The notes: a model not told the origin generated them from the sequence alone. Positions 19,001-27,671 are shown, counted from the first letter of the stretch. The stretch is 61,308 nucleotides of DNA from JAEUUM01 sp038326165 (GCA_038326165.1 JBBQJT010000017.1:1-61308), one strand, 5' to 3'. Numbers and translations are program-made.

Positions 19001-19622
19001 AGTCACACCATAATTGAACATTATCTAGCCACAGAATACCTTCCTGACCACTTGCAGGATTAGTTTCAATTAGTAAAGTTGTTGCATTCATACTGGGAGC
19101 AAAACTGCAAACTGTTTGGTCAGACCAATTTGACGAATTCACCGTTCCCGACAATAATGTTTGGCTTTGGGTAAGAAACGGATCGTAATTACATGCAAAA
19201 TTTATTGAATGTGTAATTGCTCCTCCAATTCTTACAATATAATTCAATGGTGGATTGTTGATATTTAAACCATTTGTGGTTCTGCTGATAAAATTTAAAT
19301 GATACAATTGGTTAGGATTTAAAGCTGTTGCCAAAGTTTGCCCAATACTTTCACGACCGCATGCTTGTCCAATTCTTCTTGCAAATAATCCAGCTACAAA
19401 ATTTTGATTAACTATCGGATCAGTATTCAATACACCCGGTAGACTATATAAGTGAGGAGTACCTTGACCAATTTGCCAATTATCGACACAAGATGGATTT
19501 GCTGGTGGAAAAGGATTTCCATAAAGCGTCTCTTCCGGAAGTGGATTGCAATTCAACTTAAATCCACCATTTGCTATTAGATTATTGAAACAATCTTTTG
19601 TAGGGGCGCATTGTGCAGCCAT
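16053..19622 (-). CDS. Large T9SS cargo protein with PKD and parallel beta-helix regions, signal peptide missing
   Basis: A 1189-residue protein. The N-terminal 200 residues look like a carbohydrate-binding-like jelly-roll (NLIANGGF near the start, ILWLDNVQLW near 205). A PKD domain follows at about 215-290 (WTWNFGDGTTS). Residues about 330-800 form a right-handed parallel beta-helix with many short Asn-rich turns (NIRNNPITGYNN). A helical segment precedes the C-terminal sorting domain (LYVMRIIQGK). The frame opens with MAAQCAPTK, which looks like the end of a signal-peptide cleavage region, yet no hydrophobic leader exists in any upstream frame. The 5' end may therefore be truncated or replaced. 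A 12-bp perfect inverted repeat lies about 33 bases upstream. Confidence 0.75.
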   Translation of the reverse strand: MAAQCAPTKDCFNNLIANGGFKLNCNPLPEETLYGNPFPPANPSCVDNWQIGQGTPHLYSLPGVLNTDPIVNQNFVAGLFARRIGQACGRESIGQTLATALNPNQLYHLNFISRTTNGLNINNPPLNYIVRIGGAITHSINFACNYDPFLTQSQTLLSGTVNSSNWSDQTVCSFAPSMNATTLLIETNPASGQEGILWLDNVQLWCDSELNVDVTANNTSGNTFQFNVQSSSPEVSAVSWTWNFGDGTTSTLQNPIKTFPGTGIYNVCVCIVDTRGCTINRCIEVNVVGDETTCNCPTGNGNVNLGITNQTTLLSATTIGAGQGYLNTAKCLSIKGTLLVNKNFKIDGGEIRMHPGSSIVVLNGNTFNLSFVNENGGVHGCVNMWRGIVALPTAQVNLRFSDIGDAESAVRLSSGSQLVSSVVELYNNHTGVLFDDAPFGSNVTADIQITGTEITSNSGSILLPFFGQINVPNGRGFAGIRARAFNLVDLSTDDFECNKLSNGIMGENSYFLLGQKITIDDMKPSITNAIPQGNGVYVTSNTNNLGYTPGVFSPFNDSGGGITQVKNVVNGILSEGSLIDIERGYFDLFRVGINMSRPNLRNLRVNGTVFERGQHQGFFLDMAKSPFGGISISENEIGIGNGAMQTFYNTQGIYLNNPNQLGATGDIEGNIIRMKPSNSGYSSLGILNLQVPNLNIRNNPITGYNNLVSGIVSSNVLSGTIECNDIRGTTTSSSLLQNSYGMYTTNSNGTIYSCNKVDNFTNGLWIAGFNMLEGMINTTQFKNHYVGLRYQDASTQTGDQEFTHNQWLASAPTGGFQAKHYGGLEAAIFSLYRVSNNTGFDPFPVDPSTDWFTQFNVSGQNCSGCSTPGLVPEYGRLDSNVVNGTFASVDGYPAIQWMAERELMKKLYEHPSLLASSTDATSFYNSRSNISAGQCERIYFLLCHKNDLTATQQNVSNYSKAKVPFWSDSLLMISYRLLTLTGIDSMNQALLKPAIKDSIFFHQSLQKVILDSIEIRSQLGIGAARQVFSQISPVEVWEKAEYFLLQTLLYRNIGALSQVVKDSLKFIASQCPGEYGQAVYESRSILDTLLMDPQCTPPMPRSMEKSKYISTYSLTPNIGATGFCKLKGQPTESELMIELISSSGMSVFSSKLDRFNGEEELRFGNLEAGLYVMRIIQGKQIETLKYIAQ

Positions 19623-19654
19623 TTTATTTGGGAATAAACATAGTACCCCCCTCC

Positions 19655-19681
19655 CATATTAAAACAAATTGTTTTAATATG
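19655..19681 (-). promoter_or_regulatory. Perfect 12-bp inverted repeat upstream of the T9SS cargo operon
   Basis: CATATTAAAACA and TGTTTTAATATG flank a 3-base centre (AAT). The repeat sits 33 bases before the ATG at 19622 on the minus strand. It could be an operator for a dimeric regulator or a hairpin in the leader. A purine block (GGGAGGGGGG) lies between it and the start codon. Confidence 0.5.
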
Positions 19682-20190
19682 TTTTTAAATTTACGATTTT
19701 CGAAATTTTCTCTCATTTTTTAACAATTTAAGTAGATGGTAGTATCGCTAAGGGAAGTTTGACTCGTAAGCTTACTTTCCGCTATGAAAAAAGATTGATC
19801 GAACAAGTATTTAAAGCCAGTATTGTCCATCCACCGCCGAGCCTAGCTAGCAATTGGGTTTGCTTGATGGGTCACCTGCTCTCATCCCTACCAACCAAGC
19901 ACACAACGATTCTTCGGTTTCTACCATAGAGATTTGTTTTGGATTTGAAATATTGCTACAAATATAATCTCTTTTTGATATGAAATGCTGCAAGAAGTAT
20001 ATTAATTCCTACTGAATGTTGTGAGATGACAAAAATTTAGCTCTTAAATGTTTTCTTTGTAATTCAACAAGAGCAATAAAAACAAATCAAAGAACCCATA
20101 TCCAGTCAATACCAATTGAATCACTTTGCTTCTATCATGTGTAACCTCGTATATCTGCACATTTTGCGCATTTTTTTTAACCATAATTGA
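19682..20190. other. Gene-free stretch between the T9SS operon and rimP
   Basis: About 500 bp with no gene I can support. A frame of about 57 codons (about 19743-19935) is open on the plus strand but lacks a start and similarity. A loose hairpin (GCTCTT / AAGAGC) lies near 20040-20076. The region may be a decayed gene or promoter space for the divergent operons. Confidence 0.45.
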
Positions 20191-20218
20191 TTGGATTAAA
20201 AAATATTCCTTACATTTG
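20191..20218 (+). promoter_or_regulatory. Promoter of rimP-nusA-infB
   Basis: TTG at 20191-20193 and TACATTTG at 20211-20218, spaced by 17 bases, fit the Bacteroidota promoter pattern. The predicted start near 20224 gives a leader of about 64 bases that contains a terminator-like hairpin. Confidence 0.6.
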
Positions 20219-20246
20219 CATCACATAATGTTTAAAAGCTTTGTGA

Positions 20247-20269
20247 GGGCGCGGTAACGTGCCCTTTTT
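20247..20269 (+). terminator. Terminator-like hairpin in the rimP leader (attenuator candidate)
   Basis: A 7-bp stem GGGCGCG / CGTGCCC with one G-T pair closes on a GTAA (GNRA-type) loop and is followed by five T. It lies between the promoter and the ATG of rimP, so unless bypassed it would stop transcription before the operon. Because the operon encodes NusA, an elongation and termination factor, feedback control by attenuation is an attractive inference. Confidence 0.65.
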
Positions 20270-20287
20270 CTTTGTTAAAAAGGATAA

Positions 20288-20767
20288 ATGAATTCAAAAG
20301 ACTGGATAGAATCATTGTTGCAATTGAAGTACGCTGAAGAAGATTTCAGTGATTGTTTTACAGTGGAAATCGTTCATTCGCCAAAGGGAAACAAGATTGA
20401 AGTGTACATAGATGCTGACAACGGACTCGCGTTTGACCGCTGTCAAAAAATTAGCAGGTATCTTGAGGCTATCTTTGATGAAGATCTGAGATTTACTGAA
20501 AGCTATCTGTTGGAAGTTTCATCGCCAGGTATTTCAAGACCATTGAAATTCATCCGCCAATACCGAAAAAATATTGACAGGATTTTAACTGTCGATACGC
20601 TTTCAGGAAAACAATCGGAAGGAATTTTGACCAAAGTTGAAGATGATCATATCGTTCTGCAATATGAGACCAAAAGAAAAGAAGGTAAAAAAAATATAAA
20701 AGAAATCGTTGACGAAACGATTCCATTTGACCAAATAAAACAAGCTATTGTTAACATTTCATTCTAG
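20288..20767 (+). CDS. rimP: Ribosome maturation factor RimP
   Basis: RimP assists assembly of the 30S subunit. The 159 residues carry the N-terminal alpha/beta domain (KIEVYIDADNGLAFDRCQKISRYLE), the conserved block LEVSSPGISRPL at about residues 77-88, and the C-terminal SH3-like part (GILTKVEDDHIVLQ). The ATG at 20288 follows an AAGGA ribosome-binding-like sequence, which is unusual enough in this phylum to note. It is the first gene of the standard rimP-nusA-infB operon, with nusA six bases downstream. Confidence 0.94.
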   Translation: MNSKDWIESLLQLKYAEEDFSDCFTVEIVHSPKGNKIEVYIDADNGLAFDRCQKISRYLEAIFDEDLRFTESYLLEVSSPGISRPLKFIRQYRKNIDRILTVDTLSGKQSEGILTKVEDDHIVLQYETKRKEGKKNIKEIVDETIPFDQIKQAIVNISF

Positions 20768-20773
20768 ACCATT

Positions 20774-22015
20774 ATGATGAACTTGGCTGAGATAATCTCA
20801 GAGTTTAAAGAAGGAAAGAATATTGACCGCCCTACCATGGTAAAGGTATTGGAAGATTTCTTTCGTACCATGATCAAGAAAAAGTATGGCTCAGACGACA
20901 ACTTTGACGTGATTGTGAACCCTACCAAAGGTGACCTCGAAATTTGGCGTGTCAGAAAAATTGTGCCTGATGGTGAAGTAACCGAGGAAAATGCTGAAGT
21001 CTCACTATCCGATGCATTGATTGTGGATGAAGCCTATAGCATTGGTGAAGAGTGCTATGAGCAATTGACGCTCGAAGAATTTGGCCGAAGAGCAATACTT
21101 GCAGCGCGCCAAACTTTGATGTCACGCATCATGGACTTAGAAAAAGATGATATTTTTAATCGATACAATGACCGTGTCGGAGATATTGTCCTGTGCGAAG
21201 TCAATCAGATCATGAAACGTGAAATTTTGGTGCTGGATGATGCAACTAATAGCGAACTCGTATTGCCTAGAACAGATATGATCAAAGGTGATTTTTTCCG
21301 CAAGGGAGACATGGTTCGTGCCATCATCAAAAAAGTAGAGATGCGCAATAACTCTCCAATTATTACTGTTTCACGGACAGATGACGAGTTCTTAGCAAAA
21401 CTTTTGGAACAAGAAGTTCCAGAAATCGAAGATGGATTGATTGTAATCAGAAAAATAGTGCGTAATCCTGGCGAACGCGCCAAGGTAGCTGTTGAATCTT
21501 ATGACGATCGTATTGACCCAGTTGGTGCCTGCGTAGGGATGAAAGGAAGTAGAATTCACGGTATAGTTCGAGAACTTCGCAATGAGAATATTGACATTGT
21601 CAATTTCACAAACAATATTCCACTGTTGATTCAACGTTCACTGACTCCTGCTAAAATAAGCAATATCGTAATCAACACGGAGGAAATGGCTGCATCCGTA
21701 TATCTTGATCCTGATCAAGTATCGCTAGCTATTGGACGAGGTGGTGCAAACATTAACTTGGCTTCCAGATTGACCGGATATAAGATAGATATTTACCGAA
21801 ATACCAACGGTGAAGAAGTAGAAGATGTAGATTTGGATGAATTTTCAGATGAAATTGAAGGTTGGGTAATTGATGCTTTAAAGAATATCGGATGTGACAC
21901 TGCACGAAGTGTTATAGCCCTTAGCAGCGAAGAATTGGTACGTAGAGCTGACCTTGAAGAAGAAACTGTTAATGAAGTTTTGGCAATACTTCGTTCAGAA
22001 TTAGAAGACAATTAA
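20774..22015 (+). CDS. nusA: Transcription termination/antitermination protein NusA
   Basis: NusA binds RNA polymerase and nascent RNA, increasing pausing and taking part in termination and antitermination. The 413 residues contain the N-terminal polymerase-binding domain (1-130), an S1 domain (GDIVLCEVNQIMKREILVL, about 136-200), KH1 with GACVGMKGSRIHGI, and KH2 with LAIGRGGANINLASRLTG. One C-terminal helix-hairpin-helix-like segment follows (ALSSEELVRRADLEE). The acidic repeats found in some proteobacteria are absent. Two ATG codons stand in tandem at 20774; either could be used. It is placed between rimP and infB as usual. Confidence 0.96.
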   Translation: MMNLAEIISEFKEGKNIDRPTMVKVLEDFFRTMIKKKYGSDDNFDVIVNPTKGDLEIWRVRKIVPDGEVTEENAEVSLSDALIVDEAYSIGEECYEQLTLEEFGRRAILAARQTLMSRIMDLEKDDIFNRYNDRVGDIVLCEVNQIMKREILVLDDATNSELVLPRTDMIKGDFFRKGDMVRAIIKKVEMRNNSPIITVSRTDDEFLAKLLEQEVPEIEDGLIVIRKIVRNPGERAKVAVESYDDRIDPVGACVGMKGSRIHGIVRELRNENIDIVNFTNNIPLLIQRSLTPAKISNIVINTEEMAASVYLDPDQVSLAIGRGGANINLASRLTGYKIDIYRNTNGEEVEDVDLDEFSDEIEGWVIDALKNIGCDTARSVIALSSEELVRRADLEEETVNEVLAILRSELEDN

Positions 22016-22055
22016 TGAAAAAGCTGGAATAGGACGATATTAGGATGAAATTTAC

Positions 22056-22063
22056 TACCTTTG
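22056..22063 (+). promoter_or_regulatory. Internal promoter before infB
   Basis: TACCTTTG lies 34 bases before the infB ATG, in the 82-base gap after nusA. It fits the -7 consensus, but no -33 TTG is visible at the normal spacing. It may boost infB expression independently of the leader hairpin. Confidence 0.45.
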
Positions 22064-22097
22064 TTGTCTCAATTTGAGCTTGGAATAAAGCTAATTA

Positions 22098-24896
22098 ATG
22101 GCCAAAAAAATTATGGAGGTGGTGAAGGAGTTAGGGGAAACCTTACACTCAATCGCAGAACACCTCAACAAGAAAGGTTTCGATGTAGATGCTCGTCCAA
22201 CAGTTATGTTAACGGATGAGATGCTTGACGTATTGTACAAAGACTTCAAGAACTCACTTGAACTGAAAGGTGAAGTAGACAAGATTTCATTGGGCGCTAA
22301 TAGGCCGCATCAAGTACATGAGGAAAAGAAAGCAATCCCATCGTTTGCTCCAACCTTTCCAAGCTTTGAAAAACCAGAAGTTATCAAAGCTAGTGCTAAT
22401 GTTGAAAACTTAAGTGGCTTAAAGGTTGTAGGTAAAGTAGACCTAAATCCACCTAAGAAAGAAAAAGCCCCAGAAGAGCCTATTGCTGCGCCGCCAGCTC
22501 CAGTTGTGGAACAAGCAAAGACTGCAGAAAAAGAAGCTGTTGTTGAGCCCACTCCCGAACCTAAGGCTGAGCCAGTAGTTCCAAAAGAGCCTATTCAAGT
22601 TGAAAAACCTATTGAGCCTAAAACTCCACAAACCCCGGAAACTCCAGTGGATGCTGAACCTGAAATAATTCGGGCCGAAGCTGCACAATTACGTGGTTTG
22701 AAGATCCAAGGCAAAATTGATATCAACAAGTTTACAACGCCCGGCATCAAGAAAAAGGAAAAAGAAGCTGCAAAACCCGCAACTCCCAATCCTGGCCAAA
22801 ATAATAACCAAAATCGCCCGCTTAGCGCTGCAGAAGATGCGAAAAGAAAACGCAAGCGTGTAAGTGTAGCTTCACCAGGAAGACCTGGCGGAGGTCCTCC
22901 GGGACAAGGTCAAGGCCAAGGCCAAGGCACTGCTAACAAAAATTTCAGGAAACCTTCTGATGAACCAAAAGAGGTTTCACAAAAAGAAATAGACGAAAAA
23001 ATCAAAGCTACAATGGCGCGTTTGGCGCCCGGAGGTAAGAAAAAACGTCAAAAAGTCAGAAGAGACAAACGCGATAATATTCGTGAAAAGAAAGAAGCTG
23101 CTGAATTAGAAAGAGACAACCAAAAACTTCAGTTGACTGAGTTTGTAAGTGTTTCAGAATTAGCCAGTTTGTTAGATGTTTCACTTACGGATGTTATCAC
23201 AACTTGCATGAATCTCGGTGTGATCGTATCCATCAATCAACGTTTGGATGCTGAAATCATAGAATTGGTTGCCAATGAGTTTGGTAGCGAAGTTGAGTTC
23301 ATTAGTGTTGATGATCAGGAAGTCGATGAAGATTTGGAAGTTGATGATGAAAAAGATCTACTTCCACGTGCCCCAATCGTTACCGTTATGGGACACGTCG
23401 ATCATGGTAAAACTTCATTGCTGGATTATGTTCGTCGTGCTAAGGTTGCAGCTAGTGAAGCCGGTGGTATCACCCAGCACATTGGAGCGTATGAAGTTGA
23501 AGTAGGACCGGAAAATAGAAAAATAACTTTCTTAGATACTCCAGGTCACGAAGCATTCACTGCAATGCGTGCCAGAGGTGCCAAGGTTACGGATATCGTA
23601 ATCATCGTAATTGCTGCAGATGATAACATAATGCCTCAAACAAAAGAAGCAATTTCTCATGCTCAGGCAGCAGGCGTACCTATGGTGTTCGCAATCAACA
23701 AAGTGGATAAAGCTGGCGCCAACCCTGAAAAAATTAAAGAATCACTGTCAGCAATGAATATCCTTGTTGAAGAATGGGGAGGTACATACCAATCTCAAGA
23801 TATTTCTGCAAAAACAGGTCTTGGAATTGATATACTACTTGAAAAAATATTGTTACAAGCAGACATTCTTGAATTGACCGCTAATCCGAATCGCTTGGCT
23901 GTTGGAACTGTGGTTGAAGCAACTCTCGAAAAAGGGAAAGGTTATGTAACCAAAGTTTTGGTACAAACTGGAACTTTACGCATCGGAGATCCTTTGGTAG
24001 CAGGAGAATTTAGCGGAAAAGTAAAGGCAATGTCAAGCGACACCGGCCAAAAGATTATCAAAGCTGGACCTTCAACACCTGTATTGGTGCTCGGAATAAG
24101 TGGTGCCCCTCAGGCAGGTGAGAAATTTAAAGTGACAGCTTCTGAATCAGAAGCACGTCAAATGGCTGCAAAACGCGCTCAAATATCTCGCGAACAAGCC
24201 ACAAGGGCCAATAAGCGTATCTCTTTGGAAGAAATAGGACGAAGACTTGCTCTAGGTAACTTCAAAGAATTAAACCTTATTGTCAAAGCCGATGTGGATG
24301 GTTCCGTTGAAGCCCTTTCTGATGCTTTGATTAAGCAATCAATTGATAAAGTACAGGTAAATGTTATACACAAAGCGGTGGGACAAATCATCGAATCAGA
24401 TGTGTTGTTGGCATCAGCCTCTGATGCAATCATCGTAGGATTCCAAGTGAGACCATCTGTTACAGCAAGAAAGCTTGCAGAAAAAGAAGGTGTAGAAATC
24501 AAAACCTACTCGATCATCTACCAAGCTATTGACGAAATCCGTTCAGCCATTGAAGGAATGTTGGAGCCTACTAAAGAAGAAAACATCACAGCTCAAATAG
24601 AAGTAAGAGAAGTTTACAAAATTTCAAAACTTGGAACTATTGCCGGCTGTTATGTTACTGAAGGCAAGGTGACCAGAAATTCATTCATCCGTTTAATTCG
24701 TGATGGTATCGTAATCTTCCCAACCAAGGAAGGTGCCCACGGCGAATTGAGTTCTTTGAAGCGTTTCAAAGATGACATGAAAGAAGTCAAAACTGGTTTC
24801 GAATGCGGATTGACAATCAAGAATTACAATGATATCGAAATAGGTGATACCATTGAAGCTTATGAAATTGTAGAAGTAAAAGCTAAGCTTTCTTAG
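22098..24896 (+). CDS. infB: Translation initiation factor IF-2
   Basis: A GTPase that brings initiator tRNA to the ribosome. The 932 residues include an N-terminal IF2-N helix (1-50), a long Pro/Glu/Lys-rich low-complexity region (about 75-330, with a short GQGQGQG run), a second IF2-N module (LTEFVSVSELASLLDVS), and the GTPase core with G1 GHVDHGKTS at about 432, G3 DTPGHEAFT and G4 NKVDK. Domains II to IV follow up to the C-terminal EIGDTIEAYEIVEV. The ATG at 22098 gives a normal N-terminus (MAKKIMEVVKELGE). Third gene of the rimP operon, with a possible promoter of its own. Confidence 0.97.
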   Translation: MAKKIMEVVKELGETLHSIAEHLNKKGFDVDARPTVMLTDEMLDVLYKDFKNSLELKGEVDKISLGANRPHQVHEEKKAIPSFAPTFPSFEKPEVIKASANVENLSGLKVVGKVDLNPPKKEKAPEEPIAAPPAPVVEQAKTAEKEAVVEPTPEPKAEPVVPKEPIQVEKPIEPKTPQTPETPVDAEPEIIRAEAAQLRGLKIQGKIDINKFTTPGIKKKEKEAAKPATPNPGQNNNQNRPLSAAEDAKRKRKRVSVASPGRPGGGPPGQGQGQGQGTANKNFRKPSDEPKEVSQKEIDEKIKATMARLAPGGKKKRQKVRRDKRDNIREKKEAAELERDNQKLQLTEFVSVSELASLLDVSLTDVITTCMNLGVIVSINQRLDAEIIELVANEFGSEVEFISVDDQEVDEDLEVDDEKDLLPRAPIVTVMGHVDHGKTSLLDYVRRAKVAASEAGGITQHIGAYEVEVGPENRKITFLDTPGHEAFTAMRARGAKVTDIVIIVIAADDNIMPQTKEAISHAQAAGVPMVFAINKVDKAGANPEKIKESLSAMNILVEEWGGTYQSQDISAKTGLGIDILLEKILLQADILELTANPNRLAVGTVVEATLEKGKGYVTKVLVQTGTLRIGDPLVAGEFSGKVKAMSSDTGQKIIKAGPSTPVLVLGISGAPQAGEKFKVTASESEARQMAAKRAQISREQATRANKRISLEEIGRRLALGNFKELNLIVKADVDGSVEALSDALIKQSIDKVQVNVIHKAVGQIIESDVLLASASDAIIVGFQVRPSVTARKLAEKEGVEIKTYSIIYQAIDEIRSAIEGMLEPTKEENITAQIEVREVYKISKLGTIAGCYVTEGKVTRNSFIRLIRDGIVIFPTKEGAHGELSSLKRFKDDMKEVKTGFECGLTIKNYNDIEIGDTIEAYEIVEVKAKLS

Positions 24897-24955
24897 CTGA
24901 AAGCCTGATTTCCTTTTCCAAATAAATAAATATCGGTCTAAATAAGATCCACAGA

Positions 24956-25936
24956 TTATTTCTTAAACTGTGGATTTAGTTTAGCTGCTTGAGCAAAATC
25001 TTTTGCAGCTTCTTGTTTTTTACCCATCCGCTCCAACACGTCTCCCCGTGCAAAATAGTAGGCAGCTTCCATAGGATCAGATTTAATTGCAATATCAAAG
25101 TTGTCAAAAGCCTTTTTCAATGAATCCATTTCATTATAAATGATCCCCGAATTGTAGAAAGCCTCAGAATAGGAAGGATCACTAACAATTATTTTTCGAT
25201 AAAGAGCCAATGCCTCCTTCAGTTGACCTAGTTCAACAAAGTATTCTGCCTTGCCGTGAATTGCAGATTTATCCAAACTATCCACTCTCAAAGCATTATC
25301 AAAATAAAGCTTGGCAAGTTTTTTATCCTTTTTCAAATTCAACTGACCCAAATTCAAATAGGCGTCAATTAGATCTTCTTTGCTGGTCAATCCGAGCTCA
25401 ATTGCCTTCTGAAATCCAGCCCTTGCTTTATCAAGATCTTTCACTTCCTTGAACAAATGCCCACCCATTAAGTATCCTTCAGCATTCTGTGGATCAACTT
25501 GAAAAATCCGTTGAATAGTCAATTGCCCTCCTTCATATTGTTTCAGTATGAGTTGGAATTCGGACAACTTTAAGAGTGTTTCAATTCTTTTAGGAAAAAG
25601 ATTGGATGCTTTTTCCATGGTCTCCAAGGCTTGTCTAGACTTGTAATAGTCCATGTAATTGTCAGCCAAAAGATGGTAATACTCTGGCTTGAGACTGTCA
25701 ATTTTAATGGCTTGGCTTATATCGGCGATACTTTCATCGTAAGCGTCATTTTCATAATAAAGCGCGGCTCTGTCAAACAATAGTTCCGCATTGTTTGGGT
25801 CATTGTTCAATTTGGCAGTTAACTCATCCAATTTAGGATTTGTAGAGCCTTCTATGAGCAATGGTTCCTTCTTCTCACTCTTGCATGAAATGACTAATGA
25901 TACAACTAGAATTAAAAACACTATCTTTCTAAACAT
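24956..25936 (-). CDS. TPR-repeat lipoprotein
   Basis: A 326-residue protein with a lipoprotein signal (MFRKIVFLILVVSLVISC; Cys18 is the lipid site). Nearly all of the mature part consists of tetratricopeptide repeats, about eight, with motifs such as AELLFDRAALYYEND and DPMEAAYYFARGDVLERMGK. TPR arrays mediate protein contacts; the partner is not evident. The ATG at 25936 was preferred over 25969 because it begins the signal. The gene converges with infB. It is followed at its 5' side by the dispersed intergenic element and the exporter operon, which is transcribed in the same direction. Confidence 0.85.
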   Translation of the reverse strand: MFRKIVFLILVVSLVISCKSEKKEPLLIEGSTNPKLDELTAKLNNDPNNAELLFDRAALYYENDAYDESIADISQAIKIDSLKPEYYHLLADNYMDYYKSRQALETMEKASNLFPKRIETLLKLSEFQLILKQYEGGQLTIQRIFQVDPQNAEGYLMGGHLFKEVKDLDKARAGFQKAIELGLTSKEDLIDAYLNLGQLNLKKDKKLAKLYFDNALRVDSLDKSAIHGKAEYFVELGQLKEALALYRKIIVSDPSYSEAFYNSGIIYNEMDSLKKAFDNFDIAIKSDPMEAAYYFARGDVLERMGKKQEAAKDFAQAAKLNPQFKK

Positions 25937-26057
25937 ATTCCTTTCAATTAGAACCCGAAGATGAGTCAATTAATTACAATCTACCAAAAGAAAACCTTAA
26001 AATGTTATGAAATCACAAAACTTGAAGGTTTTGTGGTTGATAAAAATAACAGAAAAC

Positions 26058-26208
26058 TTAATTCAAATTAAGCGTTAGACGTAGATTCGACAAAACTTTT
26101 GATTGTTCTAAAAATTTGATTGTTTTAAGCTCGACAAAATTCAAGATTTTATGTCGGCTCGAGATTCCTTGTACAGCAGCAAATTCTGCTATTGCTGATT
26201 GGGCTTAA
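26058..26208. repeat. Dispersed intergenic element, diverged copy C
   Basis: About 150 bp that align in patches with the copies at 12878 and 60928. The left end TTAATTCAAATTAAGCGTTA resembles TTAACCCAAATTCAGCGTTA. The core TCGACAAAACTTTTG...CTAAAAATTTG parallels TCGACTAAATTTTTGG...CCAAAAATTT. The part AAGATTTTATGTCGGCTC parallels AAGATTTTCGTCGACTC. The right end TGATTGGGCTTAAT is the inverted end and overlaps the stop codon of the TolC gene. A separate hairpin (ATCACAAAAC / GTTTTGTGGT) lies just outside at 26012-26037. Confidence 0.5.
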
Positions 26209-27671
26209 TCCAACAACAAACTCATGTCGCCGATAGCCCATGCAAGTTCTGATGCAGCTATTCTATTCTTAATCAAAAGTTCGATCGCTTTTAGTTCGGC
26301 TTCAATGAGTCTATTTTCGCGACTATTTACCAAAAATAACGAACTATCCCCCAGTTGGAATTTCAAAGTCTCTGCTTCGAACAATCTTCTGTAATTATTC
26401 AAAATCTGTGCGTACAAACGAACTTGATTGCTGGTAATATCCAATTCGGCATAGCTTGCCAACAATTTATTGGAAATCTCAGTGATCTTTAAGTTGCGAT
26501 TTAGGTCAGTTTCTTGAATCTTCAATTCTTGTAGTTGCAATTGTCCCCTTGCATCGCGAACAAATAGAGGATAGGAAAAATTAGCTCCCCATTTGTAATT
26601 TTGGGGAATGACCGCGCCTTGATTATCGTTGTTATTAATCAAATCAAATGAAGTACCCAATAAATTATAATTGACTCTCAGATTTGGTTTTAACTTTTCT
26701 GCCTTCAATCTTCTTGTCACCTCAAGATCTGCTAACTTGTAATTATAAATCTGGACCATTGGATGTTGTCGGGCAATATTGTTGATGTCAGCACGCATCT
26801 TCTGCAATGAGCTTCCTGCTAAGTCCAAACCATTTCTATCAACTGCCTCAATAGCCAAAGGAATTCCAACAGGTTCGGTATCGCTGTTCCAAAAGAAATT
26901 AGAAAGAAGAAAATTAGCTTTTTGAAGTTGCAACATTGCATCATTGAGTTCGAGTTCACGATTTTGTACTTGTATCAATGCCTCCAAAGTATCAATAGCT
27001 GCAACATCGCCTTGTTGAAAACTGGTTCGCACCAGCTGAAAACGATCTCTGCCAACCCGAAGCGCATTTTCCAACACTTCAACTTGGTATTTTGCGCCTG
27101 CCCAATCCCAATAGGTTCCCCATGATTCCAATAAAAGATCGTTGAACATCACTTGTTGTTGGGCAGCAGTGCTTTGAGCGAATATTTTAGCTTGTGCCAG
27201 CCCTGCTCTTCGGTCATCCATAAACAAACCTTGTAGTGGTGTCCAATAAACCCCTAAAGCGCCCAGACCCGTTGGAGGTAGTTTTTCTTCTGGGTTGATA
27301 AAATCACCTTCTGCGAAACTGTATCCTGCTTTAAAAGCAAGGCCATACCAGCTTGGCAACTCAAGTTCTGACTGCCAAATACTGTAATATTGCTTGGCAT
27401 CAAATTGCTTGTAATCATAATCTGAATAAAGAACTGGATCAAAAGCACCTTTGGCTGCCAATATATTGGCCCGTTGTTGCGCGTCTATCAAAAACGCTTG
27501 ACGAGCAATCGGGTGAAACTTACCCACAGCACCAAACATTCCTTTTGGTGTAAGTATTCCTTCTACCTCCTGACCCCGTAATTCCGACAAAAATCCCGTT
27601 GCCACCAAAAACAACATCAAGGATATTTTTATAAGAAAACCACCGCTTATAAATTTATGCATCTGAGGCAT
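26205..27671 (-). CDS. TolC-family outer-membrane channel
   Basis: A 488-residue outer-membrane efflux/secretion protein. A signal peptide spans about residues 1-34 (LIKISLMLFLVATGF). The mature part consists of long amphipathic helices with two barrel-strand segments, as in the TolC fold (DPVLYSDYDYKQFDA; LRVNYNLLGTSFDL). TolC proteins form trimers that span the outer membrane and periplasm and connect to an HlyD-type adaptor. The start overlaps the stop of the hlyD-like gene by one base (TAATG); a second ATG three codons later is possible. It is the last gene of the three-gene exporter operon, and its stop codon lies within copy C of the intergenic element. Confidence 0.88.
   Translation of the reverse strand: MPQMHKFISGGFLIKISLMLFLVATGFLSELRGQEVEGILTPKGMFGAVGKFHPIARQAFLIDAQQRANILAAKGAFDPVLYSDYDYKQFDAKQYYSIWQSELELPSWYGLAFKAGYSFAEGDFINPEEKLPPTGLGALGVYWTPLQGLFMDDRRAGLAQAKIFAQSTAAQQQVMFNDLLLESWGTYWDWAGAKYQVEVLENALRVGRDRFQLVRTSFQQGDVAAIDTLEALIQVQNRELELNDAMLQLQKANFLLSNFFWNSDTEPVGIPLAIEAVDRNGLDLAGSSLQKMRADINNIARQHPMVQIYNYKLADLEVTRRLKAEKLKPNLRVNYNLLGTSFDLINNNDNQGAVIPQNYKWGANFSYPLFVRDARGQLQLQELKIQETDLNRNLKITEISNKLLASYAELDITSNQVRLYAQILNNYRRLFEAETLKFQLGDSSLFLVNSRENRLIEAELKAIELLIKNRIAASELAWAIGDMSLLLD

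Noticed and set aside
19743..19935. Open frame of about 57 codons upstream of rimP
   Set aside because: It has no start codon in a suitable place, no similarity that I recognise and no promoter. Kept as part of the gene-free stretch.
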